Shown: positions 9,572 through 17,699 of the stretch, in pieces
Numbering within the stretch: the first letter of the stretch is position 1
How the letters are laid out: each line of letters begins with the position of its first letter
From: Streptomyces sp. 6-11-2
GTDB lineage: Bacteria; Actinomycetota; Actinomycetes; Streptomycetales; Streptomycetaceae
Direction: 5' to 3'
Assembly: GCF_006540305.1 (NCBI RefSeq)
Contig: NZ_BJOR01000001.1
Location: 6,758,001 to 6,822,000 of the forward strand
Length of the DNA stretch: 64,000 nucleotides
Made by a program: the position numbers and the translations under genes
Notes under the pieces: generated by a model
Told to the model about the DNA's origin: nothing
The model's input: the letters and a program-made list of their open reading frames with translations, nothing else
Database searches by the model: none

Positions 9572-9616
9572 CCAGAAGGACCAGAAGGACCAGAAGGACC
9601 AGAAGGAACAGAAGGA
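9572..9616 (+). repeat. 9-bp tandem repeat of Shine-Dalgarno-like units
   Basis: Five consecutive 9-bp units, four CCAGAAGGA and one ACAGAAGGA, fill most of the 70-bp gap between the alcohol and aldehyde dehydrogenase genes. Each unit carries AGAAGGA, which resembles a ribosome-binding site. The last, extended to GAAGGAG, lies at the proper distance for the ATG at 9627. Confidence 0.9.
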
Positions 9617-9626
9617 GCACTCCGGC

Positions 9627-11081
9627 ATGTCCCATGGGACCGATCGCGACGCCCTCTACATCGACGGTGACTGGCGCAAACCCTCGACCGCACGCACCTT
9701 CACCTCGATCAGCGCCGCGACCGAGGAACCCCTCGGCAGCTTTCCCGAAGCCGACCGCGCCGACGTGGACGCCGCTGTCACCGCCGCGCGCCGCGCCCTC
9801 GGGGGCCACCGCGGGTGGGGCTCGGCACAGGAACGCGCCGCGGCGATGGAACGCCTGGCCCGCGCCCTGGAATCCCGCACGGATGCCCTCGGCACCCTGA
9901 TCGCGCAGGAGGTCGGTACACCTCTGGCCCGCGCCATCGAGGCCAACGTCGGCGCCGCGACAGGCCTGCTCCGGTTCTACGCCCCGCTCGCCGAGGTCAT
10001 GTACGCGGAAGACCTGCGTCCCGCCCTTCTGGGCCACAGCCTGGTCCGCCGCGAGCCCGTCGGTGTGGTCGCCATGATCGTGCCGTGGAACTACCCGCTC
10101 AGCACCCTCTTCTTCAAGCTGGCGCCCGCGCTGGCGATGGGCTGCACCGCCGTGGTCAAACCCTCGCCCGCCACCGGCCTGGACTCGTTCCTTGTCGCCG
10201 ACGCGGTCCACGAGGCCGGGTTCCCGCCCGGAGTGATCAACTTCCTGCCCGCCGAACGCGAGGTGGGGGAGTACCTGGTCACCCACCCCGGAGTGGACAA
10301 GGTCGCCTTCACCGGCTCCACCGCCGCCGGACGCCGTATCGGAGGGCTCTGCGGCGAACTGCTGCGTCCCGTCACCCTGGAACTGGGCGGCAAGTCCGCT
10401 GCCATCCTGCTGGAGGACGCCCCGCTGCCGCTCTTCCTCGACCACCTGCTCGACCTGTCGTTCAACAACAACGGCCAGACCTGCACCAACAACACACGGC
10501 TGCTGGTGCCCCGTTCACGCTACGAGGAGATCGTGGACGCCGTCACCGCGACGGTCGAGGGATGGCCGGTGGGTGACCCGCTGGCTCCGTCCACGGTGAT
10601 CGGCCCGGTCGCCGGCGCCGCCGCCCGTGACCGTATCGAGGGCTATGTCCGCAAGGGCAGGCAGGAGGGGGCACGCGTCACCACCGGCGGCGGCCGTTCC
10701 GCAGGCCAGGACCGGGGGTTCTATGTCGAGCCCACGGTCTTCGCCGACGTGGACCCAGCGATGGTCGTGGCCCGTGAGGAGATCTTCGGCCCGGTGGTGA
10801 CCGTCTCCGCCCACGACGGCTCGGTCGAGGGCGCCGTCGCCATGGCCAACGACTCGGCCTACGGTCTGGCCGGCAGTGTCTGGACGGCGGACGAGACGCT
10901 CGGCCGAGAGGTGGCCCGCGCGGTGGACACCGGCACCTTCAGCGTCAATCACGCCAACTTCGACATCGGCGCACCCTTCGGCGGACGGCGGGACAGCGGT
11001 CTGGGCTCCGAACTGGGCGCTGAAGGGATCGAGGCGTACCTCCAGTACAAGACGATCTTCGTGACCCAGCAGCCGAAGTGA
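9627..11081 (+). CDS. NAD-dependent aldehyde dehydrogenase
   Basis: A 484-residue ALDH. Motifs are VPWNYPLS (about 152-159), FTGSTAAGRR (228-237), the general base E252 in LELGGKSA and the nucleophile C286 in NNNGQTCTNNTR. The end, APFGGRRDSGLGSELG, is typical. It resembles the aldehyde dehydrogenases that cluster with NDMA-type alcohol dehydrogenases and differs clearly from the one at 4287, so the two are not a recent duplication. It is the last gene before a strong terminator. Confidence 0.9.
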   Translation: MSHGTDRDALYIDGDWRKPSTARTFTSISAATEEPLGSFPEADRADVDAAVTAARRALGGHRGWGSAQERAAAMERLARALESRTDALGTLIAQEVGTPLARAIEANVGAATGLLRFYAPLAEVMYAEDLRPALLGHSLVRREPVGVVAMIVPWNYPLSTLFFKLAPALAMGCTAVVKPSPATGLDSFLVADAVHEAGFPPGVINFLPAEREVGEYLVTHPGVDKVAFTGSTAAGRRIGGLCGELLRPVTLELGGKSAAILLEDAPLPLFLDHLLDLSFNNNGQTCTNNTRLLVPRSRYEEIVDAVTATVEGWPVGDPLAPSTVIGPVAGAAARDRIEGYVRKGRQEGARVTTGGGRSAGQDRGFYVEPTVFADVDPAMVVAREEIFGPVVTVSAHDGSVEGAVAMANDSAYGLAGSVWTADETLGREVARAVDTGTFSVNHANFDIGAPFGGRRDSGLGSELGAEGIEAYLQYKTIFVTQQPK

Positions 11082-11090
11082 GACCTGTGT

Positions 11091-11122
11091 CGTCCCCCAG
11101 GCCGCCATGGTCCTGGGGGACG
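11091..11122 (+). terminator. Rho-independent-type hairpin ending the catabolic operon
   Basis: Perfect 11-bp arms CGTCCCCCAGG (11091-11101) and CCTGGGGGACG (11112-11122) around a 10-nt loop, nine bases after the aldehyde dehydrogenase stop. No T-run follows, as is common in streptomycetes. The rest of the gap to 11366 shows no gene. Confidence 0.85.
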
Positions 11123-11365
11123 GGTGGACCGCGCCCTGCGCGGCGGGCGGCCGGCGGGGTACGCCGGTGACGTCTGGTATCCGCAGCCGGCCCTCGCCGA
11201 CCACCCCTGGCGCACCATGCCGCACCACGTGGCCCGCGACCGCCGTCGCGGATTGACTGGGAGGGCGCCTGGCCCGCACACGAGTCCGGACCGAGACCGT
11301 ACGGAACTCGACTCTTTCCCCAGGCAGACCCAACTCTCGGAGTAAGCATCCGAGGGGGAGCCGGA

Positions 11366-11938
11366 ATGAGACGTGTGTGCGGTGCGGTGTGCCTGGCGTT
11401 GGGTCTCACCATGGTGAGTGGGTGCAGTCCCCCTGACCTGCCGCTCGTAGCGGTGCGAAACGGGGACGACGGGCAGCCGGTGGCCGAACTGCGGCCGTGC
11501 GAAGGGAGCGAGACCCTCTCGGGGATGGGCCTGGAGAGCTGGACCTTCGAGGAAGGCGAAGCCGCGATCGAGGAGACATCATTTGGCTCGGTCGGCACTT
11601 CGTCCGCCTCCCCACCCGCACAGGCCGGCCCTGATGATCCGGACGAGGGCCGGGCGCACCAGGACAGCGGGTGGGAGGCGTGGGGAGCGACGAACCACGG
11701 AGGTGTCGTCTTCCCGCTCTTCTCCCCACCACCCGAATGGCGCGCGCAAACCTTCGGCAGGCAGGCACTGCTGCCCGGCCGGACCTACGCGCTGACCTTC
11801 CACGGGTCCGGCAGTTACCTGGCACACGTCTACTTCACCGCCGACGACCTCGCCTCTCTCCGGCCGGGCCAGGTCTGGGCCGACAACCGGGTTATGAGCG
11901 CCAAGGACTTCGACGAACTCGTCGACGACAAGTGCTGA
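11366..11938 (+). CDS. Hypothetical lipoprotein
   Basis: A 190-residue secreted lipoprotein of unknown function. A basic MRRVCGAVC start and hydrophobic stretch end at the lipobox MVSGC (about residue 20). The mature part is acidic and rich in Ser, Pro and Gly up to ~105. It then carries a compact stretch (LLPGRTYALTFHGSGSYLAHVYFTA) and a C-terminal Cys. GAGGGGGAG gives a good ribosome site. It lies alone between the catabolic operon and a FUSC protein. I recognise no catalytic domain. Confidence 0.8.
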   Translation: MRRVCGAVCLALGLTMVSGCSPPDLPLVAVRNGDDGQPVAELRPCEGSETLSGMGLESWTFEEGEAAIEETSFGSVGTSSASPPAQAGPDDPDEGRAHQDSGWEAWGATNHGGVVFPLFSPPPEWRAQTFGRQALLPGRTYALTFHGSGSYLAHVYFTADDLASLRPGQVWADNRVMSAKDFDELVDDKC

Positions 11939-12002
11939 CGGCCATCACGGTCGCCACCGGCACTTCAGCAGCACAGCTCGTCGGGCAGGGCGGCGCCGAG
12001 CC

Positions 12003-12168
12003 GCTCAAGGCGCGCTGACCGCAGTTGACGCCGCGAAGGCGAAGTCGTAAACCTCTCGGATCCAGAACGACGTCATCGACGCCTGTGTCCAACTGCACGG
12101 CGGCCCGGCTTCGACGCGATCATGAAGGAGGTCATCGGACGTTGCCTCGGATGCGGCGACCCCGCGTA
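12003..12168 (+). pseudogene. Remnant of an acyl-CoA dehydrogenase C-terminus
   Basis: Read in frame from 12015, the DNA gives LTAVDAAKAKS, a TAA stop, then TSRIQNDVIDACVQLHGG. This is the AKWWTS-NDVIDxCVQLHGGYGY region near the end of acyl-CoA dehydrogenases, with a stop where the family has tryptophans. Shortly after, in another frame, FDAIMKEVIGRCL matches the EIMKEIIGR end of the same family. The section between is deleted and no upstream part survives. The tail overlaps the 3' end of the opposing FUSC gene. This is a decayed relic. Confidence 0.7.
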
Positions 12169-13886
12169 GGGGTGTGCGCGCTGGTTCGCTGTCCTGGGAG
12201 GCGGTCCAAGAGGGAGCGGATCTCCTCACTGCGTGTGGCGGTGTCCAGCTGATCGGGTTCCGCGTGCCAGCCGGCCGCGAGCGCCGCGTGGGCCTGCTGT
12301 TGGACTCCGTCGACGAGGTCCTGACACTGTCCCAGGTTTCGGTCGTCGGCGCCGAGCCGGGGCAGCAGGTCGGCACAGGCGAGCAGCTCGAAGCGCAGAT
12401 CACGGCGGGCCTTCCAGCCGTCCTCGGTGAAGGACGTGCCGGCGGCAGCGTGATCCAGTACCTCGGTCGTTGCCCGCAGCGTGCGGATGAGTAGCCGCTG
12501 CGTCGTCCGGCGCGGCATGCGGCGGCCCGTGCACACCAGCACGACAAGAGCCGCGGCCACTCCGATCAGGGTGGCCAGCAGCCGCTGCCCCACCAGGTGA
12601 GGTGTGGCGTCCACCGAGGTGATGGCGATGTTGGCCTGAAGGGTCATCACCGTGATGAAGGATGCGGCGAGTGCGTAGTTGCGTGGGAGGAACAGGTTCA
12701 TGCCCCATACGGAAACGATGATGATGGAGATGTGGACGGCCGCTGGAGGCTGAAGCGGTTCCACGGCGCTGACCACCAGCACGCCCGCCACTGTGCCGGC
12801 CAGCCGGTGGGCCGCTCGTAGGACGGTGGAGTTTCGGTCAAGGCCACCGTGCAGCACGATGGTCGCCGACAGCACCGCCCAGTACGCGTGCCCGACGTGC
12901 AGGACGAGGGCGAGTGTTCCGGCCGCCAGACCGGCGCATGCACAACGAAGACCGACCAGTACGGGCAGACGCACGGGATCCCGACCGAAAGTGCGTCGCA
13001 GCAGATAGCGCGCGGACGGCTGCCCGAGGGGGCCGGGATGAGGGGCGCTCCCCACCTGCGCGGTGGCGCCCGGACAGTCCCGCGTGAGCGCGCCGGCGCC
13101 CAGCAGACCGTCCAACCTGTGCAGCTCTTGGCCGAGTTGATGGCGGACGGGGCCGGGGCGGGCGCGCGGTGAGCGCGCGGAACCGAGCACGGACGCGGCG
13201 TGGTCGACGGCGGCGGTGGCGGCGGTCCGCAGCCGGCGGATCCGCTGCTCGTGGTGCGCGCGAGATTCGCCTTCCTCTGCCGCGGCGTGAAGGAAGGCAT
13301 GGACGGCTGCTCGGGCGGCCGCGACGGCCTTGCGTTCCGCGTGGTGGCCGCGGACCAGCAGGTCGCTGAGGCTGAGGACGGCGGTGAGCGCAGTGGACAC
13401 CGCCGTCACCGCCACGATCGGCCACCCGATGTCGGTGCTGCCGCCGAGATATGTCCCCACAGCACAGGCATAGAACAGGTGAATGGGTCCTGGCCCGGGT
13501 CCCACGAAGAAGACGTGGTAGCCGACGGCCATCAGGAAGATGACGAGTGCCTCGGTGCTGATGGCGAGCCACGGAATGGGGCCGACCCATACGCCCAGAG
13601 CCATGGAGGCGGGAAATATCGGGGCGACCGCCGCGTACCTGCGCAGCCGGGAGCGCAGCGATTGGTTGGTGTTCCACAGTGAGATGAGCGAGCCGAACAG
13701 CGCCATGGCGCCAGGGTGGGTGTCCGCGAACACCGTGATGAGGAGGAGGGACGCGGCCATGGGTGCGGTGGTCAGGGTGCCTTGCAGCCACGCGCCGGGC
13801 GAGGGGGAGAGGTGAAGGAACCGGCGGATGTGCGGGACGATCCGGCAACGCCATGCCCTGGGAATGTCAGAGACGACGAGCGGCAT
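12132..13886 (-). CDS. FUSC-family inner-membrane protein
   Basis: A 584-residue protein with two blocks of hydrophobic helices (about 38-185 and 335-445) separated by a basic cytoplasmic region with HAERKAVAAARAAV, and a soluble C-terminal part. The second block matches the fusaric-acid-resistance-protein-like (FUSC) domain (GLAAGTLALVLHVGHAYWAV). Such proteins are thought to be membrane components of small-acid efflux. It runs convergently toward the lipoprotein gene; the last ~35 bases overlap the acyl-CoA dehydrogenase remnant. No partner periplasmic adaptor is nearby. Confidence 0.82.
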   Translation of the reverse strand: MPLVVSDIPRAWRCRIVPHIRRFLHLSPSPGAWLQGTLTTAPMAASLLLITVFADTHPGAMALFGSLISLWNTNQSLRSRLRRYAAVAPIFPASMALGVWVGPIPWLAISTEALVIFLMAVGYHVFFVGPGPGPIHLFYACAVGTYLGGSTDIGWPIVAVTAVSTALTAVLSLSDLLVRGHHAERKAVAAARAAVHAFLHAAAEEGESRAHHEQRIRRLRTAATAAVDHAASVLGSARSPRARPGPVRHQLGQELHRLDGLLGAGALTRDCPGATAQVGSAPHPGPLGQPSARYLLRRTFGRDPVRLPVLVGLRCACAGLAAGTLALVLHVGHAYWAVLSATIVLHGGLDRNSTVLRAAHRLAGTVAGVLVVSAVEPLQPPAAVHISIIIVSVWGMNLFLPRNYALAASFITVMTLQANIAITSVDATPHLVGQRLLATLIGVAAALVVLVCTGRRMPRRTTQRLLIRTLRATTEVLDHAAAGTSFTEDGWKARRDLRFELLACADLLPRLGADDRNLGQCQDLVDGVQQQAHAALAAGWHAEPDQLDTATRSEEIRSLLDRLPGQRTSAHTPTRGRRIRGNVR

Positions 13887-13942
13887 ACCCTGACTTTCCG
13901 AACCGTGTGAAGACCCCCGCTGCCGTGTGGGACGAGTGCATC

Positions 13943-14729
13943 TCAGGCCTCTGATTCCAGCAGTCCACGTGCTTGGAGGATCTCCTGTTCGACGTCTCCG
14001 CTGAGATCCGTGGCCGGGAGTGAGCCGATTTCGCCGCGGAGCAGCCCCACATCCTTGAGCAGCAGGTCGTACTGCACTTCGCTGAAGTTGTCGCTCATCC
14101 AGCTCTGTCCGGATGACACGCGGATCACTTCGAGGAATTCCTTGGCAGGTATTCCGATCCGTGCTGCCAGATTAAGAATGTGTGCGGTGGAGAGCAGATT
14201 GAATGTGCCCAGGGTGTTGTTGAGGAGTTTCACCGTGGCTGCCTCACCGTAGTTTCGCATGCGAAAGACGCGGCCGGAGATGTCGGCCAGCAGCCTTTCC
14301 TCCGCGTCGGTGGGGGCGGGGCCGCTGAGAAAGGTGGTCAGCGTGCCGTCGCGTGCACCGCGAGGGCCACCCGACACCGGTGCCTCGAACACCCGCCAGG
14401 AGTCGGGTGCGGACGGAAGAATCCTGCGGGCGTCCTCCGCGGCGAGGGTGGTGACCACGAAGGCGGTCAACGGCCCCTTGACGCAGTGGTCTTGAAGCGA
14501 CCCGAACACCGCGCTGACCTGGTCCGCCGTGCGGACCGCAACGATGACGCTGTCCACGGCCGACCAGTCGACCGCCGCGAGGTCGGAGCCGGCCGGCGCG
14601 TTTGTGGCCGCCGCCCACTCGTGGACGCGGGCGGGGGGCGAGATCGAAGCCGAAGACCTCGCGGTCCAGTTCGGCGAGCCGTTCGCCGATGTTTCCGCCG
14701 ATGGGGCCGAGGCCGAATATCAGATGCAT
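13943..14729 (-). pseudogene. Beta-hydroxyacid dehydrogenase / imine-reductase-type NADP oxidoreductase, frameshifted
   Basis: The N-terminus MHLIFGLGPIGGNIGERL (Rossmann GxGxxG) starts at ATG 14729 and runs through EVFGFDLAP. The frame then breaks at a run of six G (plus strand 14633-14638). Removing one base restores ARVHEWAAATNAPAGSDL and joins the rest of the protein (DSVIVAVRTADQV, FEAPVSGGP, the conserved Lys/Asn of VKLLNN). The intact product would be ~262 residues. Either a genuine one-base insertion has killed the gene or this is a homopolymer sequencing error. A decayed transposase sits immediately upstream. Confidence 0.8.
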
Positions 14730-14807
14730 GCTTGTTCTCCCAGATGGTCGGGGGTCCAAGGCCCGCCGGTCTCTTTTCACAGCGGGCCACTGCCCCTAAG
14801 TTGAAAC

Positions 14808-15332
14808 GGTAGGTATGTCCCTCGGCGGGTGCCACTTGGCCGGAAAGCGGCTCGGACCGGGCCCAGGCCCGGCAGTCGTTGCGGTTGCCGGGCAGCGGCT
14901 TGCCGATGGCGACGACGAGGCGGGTGTCGGCGTCGATGACGACCTGGTGGTTGGTGCTATAGCGGTAGTTCTTGCTGGAGGCGGCCACGGTCCGGTCGCG
15001 GGTGGGGACCAGCGTGCCGTCCACGATGAGCACGGTGTCCTTGCGGAACCGCCGCCGGGGCTGGAGGGCGAGTGCCGGTCCGAGGTGGTCGACGATCCGG
15101 TCGGCCGCCGACTTGGAGATGCCGAACAGCGGGGCGAGTTGGCGCAGGGTGAGGTTGGTGCGCCACTACGCGGCCACCAGCAGCACCCGGTCCTCCAGCG
15201 GCAGCGACCACGGCCGGCCCTTGCGGACCGGATCGGCCCCCTCACGCCGCAGCGCGGTGATCAGCTTGGCGAACTGCCGCGGGCTCAGCCCGGTGAATGG
15301 ACCTATCCACGAGGGCTCCGACGCCGTGATCA
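14808..15332 (-). pseudogene. IS5-type DDE transposase, truncated and interrupted by an amber codon
   Basis: Reading from GTG 15332, the frame gives VITASEPSWIGPFTGLSPRQ, LRREGADPVRKGRPWSLPL and then an in-frame TAG at 15166-15168, where Tyr is expected before WRTNLTLRQLAPLFGISKSA. It continues to VDGTLVPTRDRTVAASSKNY and NRNDCRAWARS. Homology stops near 14808 and the last ~60 residues of a typical transposase of this type are absent. The element is therefore dead. Its loss point lies ~80 bp before the start of the frameshifted oxidoreductase gene. Confidence 0.8.
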
Positions 15333-15407
15333 CACCAGCCACAGCAAGATCATCTCACCCCTGACCGGCGGTTACGGGACAACCTCTAGCGGTGTTAACG
15401 TCGCGCC

Positions 15408-15806
15408 ATGTCCAAGATCGAGATTGACGCGATAGCCGCCGAGTTCTTCGGAGCCTTCGACAACCGCGGCGGCAAGGCCGCGGACGTGGCCCGGATCCGC
15501 CGGCTGGTCATTCCGGGTGGTGTGATCGTGCTGACCGGGCCGAAGTACACGGTCTACACCGTGGACGAGTTCATCGAGCCGCGCGAACGCTTGCTCGCCG
15601 ACGGCCGGTTGGTCGAGTTCTCGGAGTGGGAGACCTCCGAGCGAACCGAGATCGCGGGCGACATCGCGTCGCGCTTCGGCGAGTATCGGAAGGCCGGCAT
15701 CCTGGACGGCGAGCCGTTCGAGGGCGGCGGGACCAAGACCATCCAGTTCGTCCGCACCCTGGAGGGCTGGCGGATCGCGGCGTTCTCCTGGTACGACCAG
15801 CCCTGA
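15408..15806 (+). CDS. NTF2-like / SnoaL-type small protein
   Basis: A 132-residue protein with the cone-shaped NTF2-like pattern: an N-terminal helix pair (IAAEFFGAFDNRGG), a central strand region (VIVLTGPKYTVYTVDEFIEPR) and a final strand GWRIAAFSWYDQP. Such proteins are small enzymes (isomerases, cyclases) or ligand binders. It lies isolated between two insertion sequences, so its context says little. The ATG is preceded by a weak ribosome site. Confidence 0.7.
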   Translation: MSKIEIDAIAAEFFGAFDNRGGKAADVARIRRLVIPGGVIVLTGPKYTVYTVDEFIEPRERLLADGRLVEFSEWETSERTEIAGDIASRFGEYRKAGILDGEPFEGGGTKTIQFVRTLEGWRIAAFSWYDQP

Positions 15807-15861
15807 GGGTCCGCAGGTCGCGGCGGCCCAAGGAGCGCGGGCTGGGACGTCACGCACGCAG

Positions 15862-15919
15862 CGAAGCTCCGGTTGAACGGGGTGACCTTCCCAAGTCGCC
15901 TCGCACCACCGGAGCTTCG
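15862..15919 (+). promoter_or_regulatory. Hairpin sequestering the transposase ribosome site
   Basis: Perfect 12-bp inverted repeats CGAAGCTCCGGT (15862-15873) and ACCGGAGCTTCG (15908-15919) end exactly at the base before the ATG. The GGAG ribosome site of the transposase (15911-15914) lies inside the right arm. Transcripts entering from outside the element would fold this stem and mask translation, as is known for IS10 and IS50. Confidence 0.7.
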
Positions 15920-17071
15920 ATGTGTCGTCAGTCTGCCACCGTCTGCCTGATCAAGTCGCCCGCTCTGGAGGACACTGCGGGGTTGTCGCTGGTGGAGCGG
16001 TTGCGGCTGTTGCCGGATCCGCGTCGACGTCGAGGGGTGCGTCACCCGTTCGTGGCGGTGCTGCTGGTTGCCGCCTCCGCGGTTGTCGCCGGCGCACGCT
16101 CGTATACGGCTATCGGCCAGTGGTCCGCCAACGCGCCGCAGCACGCCCTGGCCCGCCTGGGTGCCCGGGTCGTAGGGTCGTTGAGCGTGCGCGTCGCGCC
16201 GAGTGCCGCCACGATTCGGCGGATTGTCGGCCTGGTCTGCCCCGGCGGACTGGCCGATCTGACCGGCGCTGATCCTGCCGGCTCGGACTCGGTGGCGCTC
16301 GACGGCAAGGCTGCCCGCGGCTCCCGACACGGCCAGACGCCCGCTGCCCACCTGCTGGCCGCGATGACCGGCGACGGCCGAACCGTCACCCAGCTGCGGA
16401 TCCCCGACAAGACCAACGAAATCACCTGCTTCGCCGCGCTACTGGCGCCCTTCGACCTGACCGGGGTCACCGTCACGGCCGACGCCCTGCACACCCAGCG
16501 CGCGCATGCGCGCTTCCTGGTGGACGAGAAGAAGGCGCACTACCTCTTGGTGGTCAAGGCCAACCAGCCCGAACTGCACCGCAGGCTGCGATCACTGCCG
16601 TGGAAGGACGTCACCGCCCGCCGCTACGACCGGGAGATCGGCCACGGCCGCCGGGAGACCCGAGTGACCAGGGCCCTCACCGTGACCGACCTCGGCCTCG
16701 ACTTCCCCCACGCCGCCCAGGCTGTACGCATCCTGCGCCACCGCACCGACCGCACGACCGGAACCGTCAGCCGCCAGACCGTCTACGCGATCACAGACCT
16801 GAGCTCGCATCAGGCATCGCCCCAGCGGCTGGGCCAACTCGCCAGGTCGCAGTGGACCATCGAGAATCGGCTCCACTTCGTCCGCGACACCACCTTCGCC
16901 GAGGACGCCTCGAAGATTCGCACCGGCCATGGCCCCGAAAACATGTCGACCCTACGCAACCTGGCGATCAACGCGCTCCGCGCCGCCGGACACCGCAACA
17001 TCGCGGCCGGCATCCGGCACGTCTCCTACGAGCCCTTCACCCGCCCGCTCGACCTACTGGGCATCGTCTGA
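15920..17071 (+). CDS. ISAs1-family transposase
   Basis: A 383-residue DDE transposase with no internal stop. Markers are LPDPRRRRGVRHPFVAVLLV near the N-terminus, the first-Asp region DSVALDGKAARGSR, VTADALHTQRAHA and VKANQPELHRRL, and the C-terminal RSQWTIENRLHFVRDTTFAEDASKIRTG, all hallmarks of the H-repeat/ISAs1 group. The ATG at 15920 has GGAG five bases upstream. This copy looks functional, in contrast to the two IS5-type relics on either side. Confidence 0.92.
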   Translation: MCRQSATVCLIKSPALEDTAGLSLVERLRLLPDPRRRRGVRHPFVAVLLVAASAVVAGARSYTAIGQWSANAPQHALARLGARVVGSLSVRVAPSAATIRRIVGLVCPGGLADLTGADPAGSDSVALDGKAARGSRHGQTPAAHLLAAMTGDGRTVTQLRIPDKTNEITCFAALLAPFDLTGVTVTADALHTQRAHARFLVDEKKAHYLLVVKANQPELHRRLRSLPWKDVTARRYDREIGHGRRETRVTRALTVTDLGLDFPHAAQAVRILRHRTDRTTGTVSRQTVYAITDLSSHQASPQRLGQLARSQWTIENRLHFVRDTTFAEDASKIRTGHGPENMSTLRNLAINALRAAGHRNIAAGIRHVSYEPFTRPLDLLGIV

Positions 17072-17301
17072 CCAGCGCGACTACAAGATCACCGCACTTT
17101 GCAACGGCCCTGCACCCACCCCTGGAAGGAAAGCGGTGATAATTGGATGTAAGAGGTGAAAAAAACCTCTAAGAGCCTCTAAGAGGTCGTTTCTTATGGA
17201 TGGCTGTCACCAGCACCGGAGGAAGCGAGCGCTGGAAAGAAGTGGCCCGTTGAGGGCTGGCTCAGTGCGGTCGCCTGGTGTGCCTCTATGCCATCACCTC
17301 C

Positions 17302-17371
17302 TACAAGCTGCACTACGCGTGCGTGTCGTGTCAGCTTCAAGCGGCATTCCGATCCGGAGCGCGAACGCGTC
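17302..17371 (+). pseudogene. N-terminal scrap of a small Cys-rich (zinc-ribbon-like) protein
   Basis: The codons from 17302 give YKLHYACVSC. After a small deletion and frame change, the next frame gives VSFKRHSDPERERV. Together these match the start of a family of ~120-residue actinobacterial proteins of unknown function (HYACxxCRVSFKR, then CPRCG). The rest of the 17112-17690 stretch contains no convincing gene. The C-terminal half of what looks like the same family lies at 18850-19110. Confidence 0.45.
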
Positions 17372-17699
17372 GCCGGGACGGATACCGACCATCGGGCCGC
17401 CACCCTTCGCACGATGAAAGCCAGGGATCATGCGTTCACCGTACGAGCGAGCACCGACATCCTCCAGCAGGGGCGCGAACTTCACGCTCCTGCGACCTTT
17501 CGAGGTAGATGACACCCGCTCTTCAGCGCGACTTGGACTACGGGAGCGGACGCCCGAACGGCCTCCGCGCGCACTCGCCGTGCGCAGAATCAGGGCCTGA
17601 GCAACACCTTGATCGCGGTGATCATCGACTGTCCGGTACCGACGCACGAACGGCGCGCCACAGGTCGGAGCCACAGATGCAGGAGGCAACGACCTTAAG

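Larger units (their letters stand above)
15862..17110 (+). mobile_element. ISAs1-family insertion sequence
   Basis: One intact transposase gene is flanked by related terminal sequences. The left end reads CCGGTTGAACGGGGTGACC (from about 15869). The right end, read in reverse complement from about 17110, gives CCGTTGCAAAGTGCGGTGATC; the two are similar but imperfect. A length of ~1.25 kb fits the family. Exact ends and target duplication could not be fixed by eye. Confidence 0.7.

Noticed and set aside
9572..9616. CRISPR-like array
   Set aside because: Units are 9 bp and directly adjacent with no spacers; this is a simple tandem repeat. No CRISPR array or cas gene was seen anywhere in the window.
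9466..9693. Minus-strand peptide with repeated Ser-Phe-Trp or Pro-Ser-Gly units
   Set aside because: These periodic peptides are just the 9-bp Shine-Dalgarno-like tandem repeat read in antisense frames.
17112..17200. AT-richer repeats with CCTCTAAGAG motifs after the ISAs1 element as a phage attachment site
   Set aside because: No integrase and no tRNA gene or matching distant copy was seen; probably an IS-end or promoter remnant.
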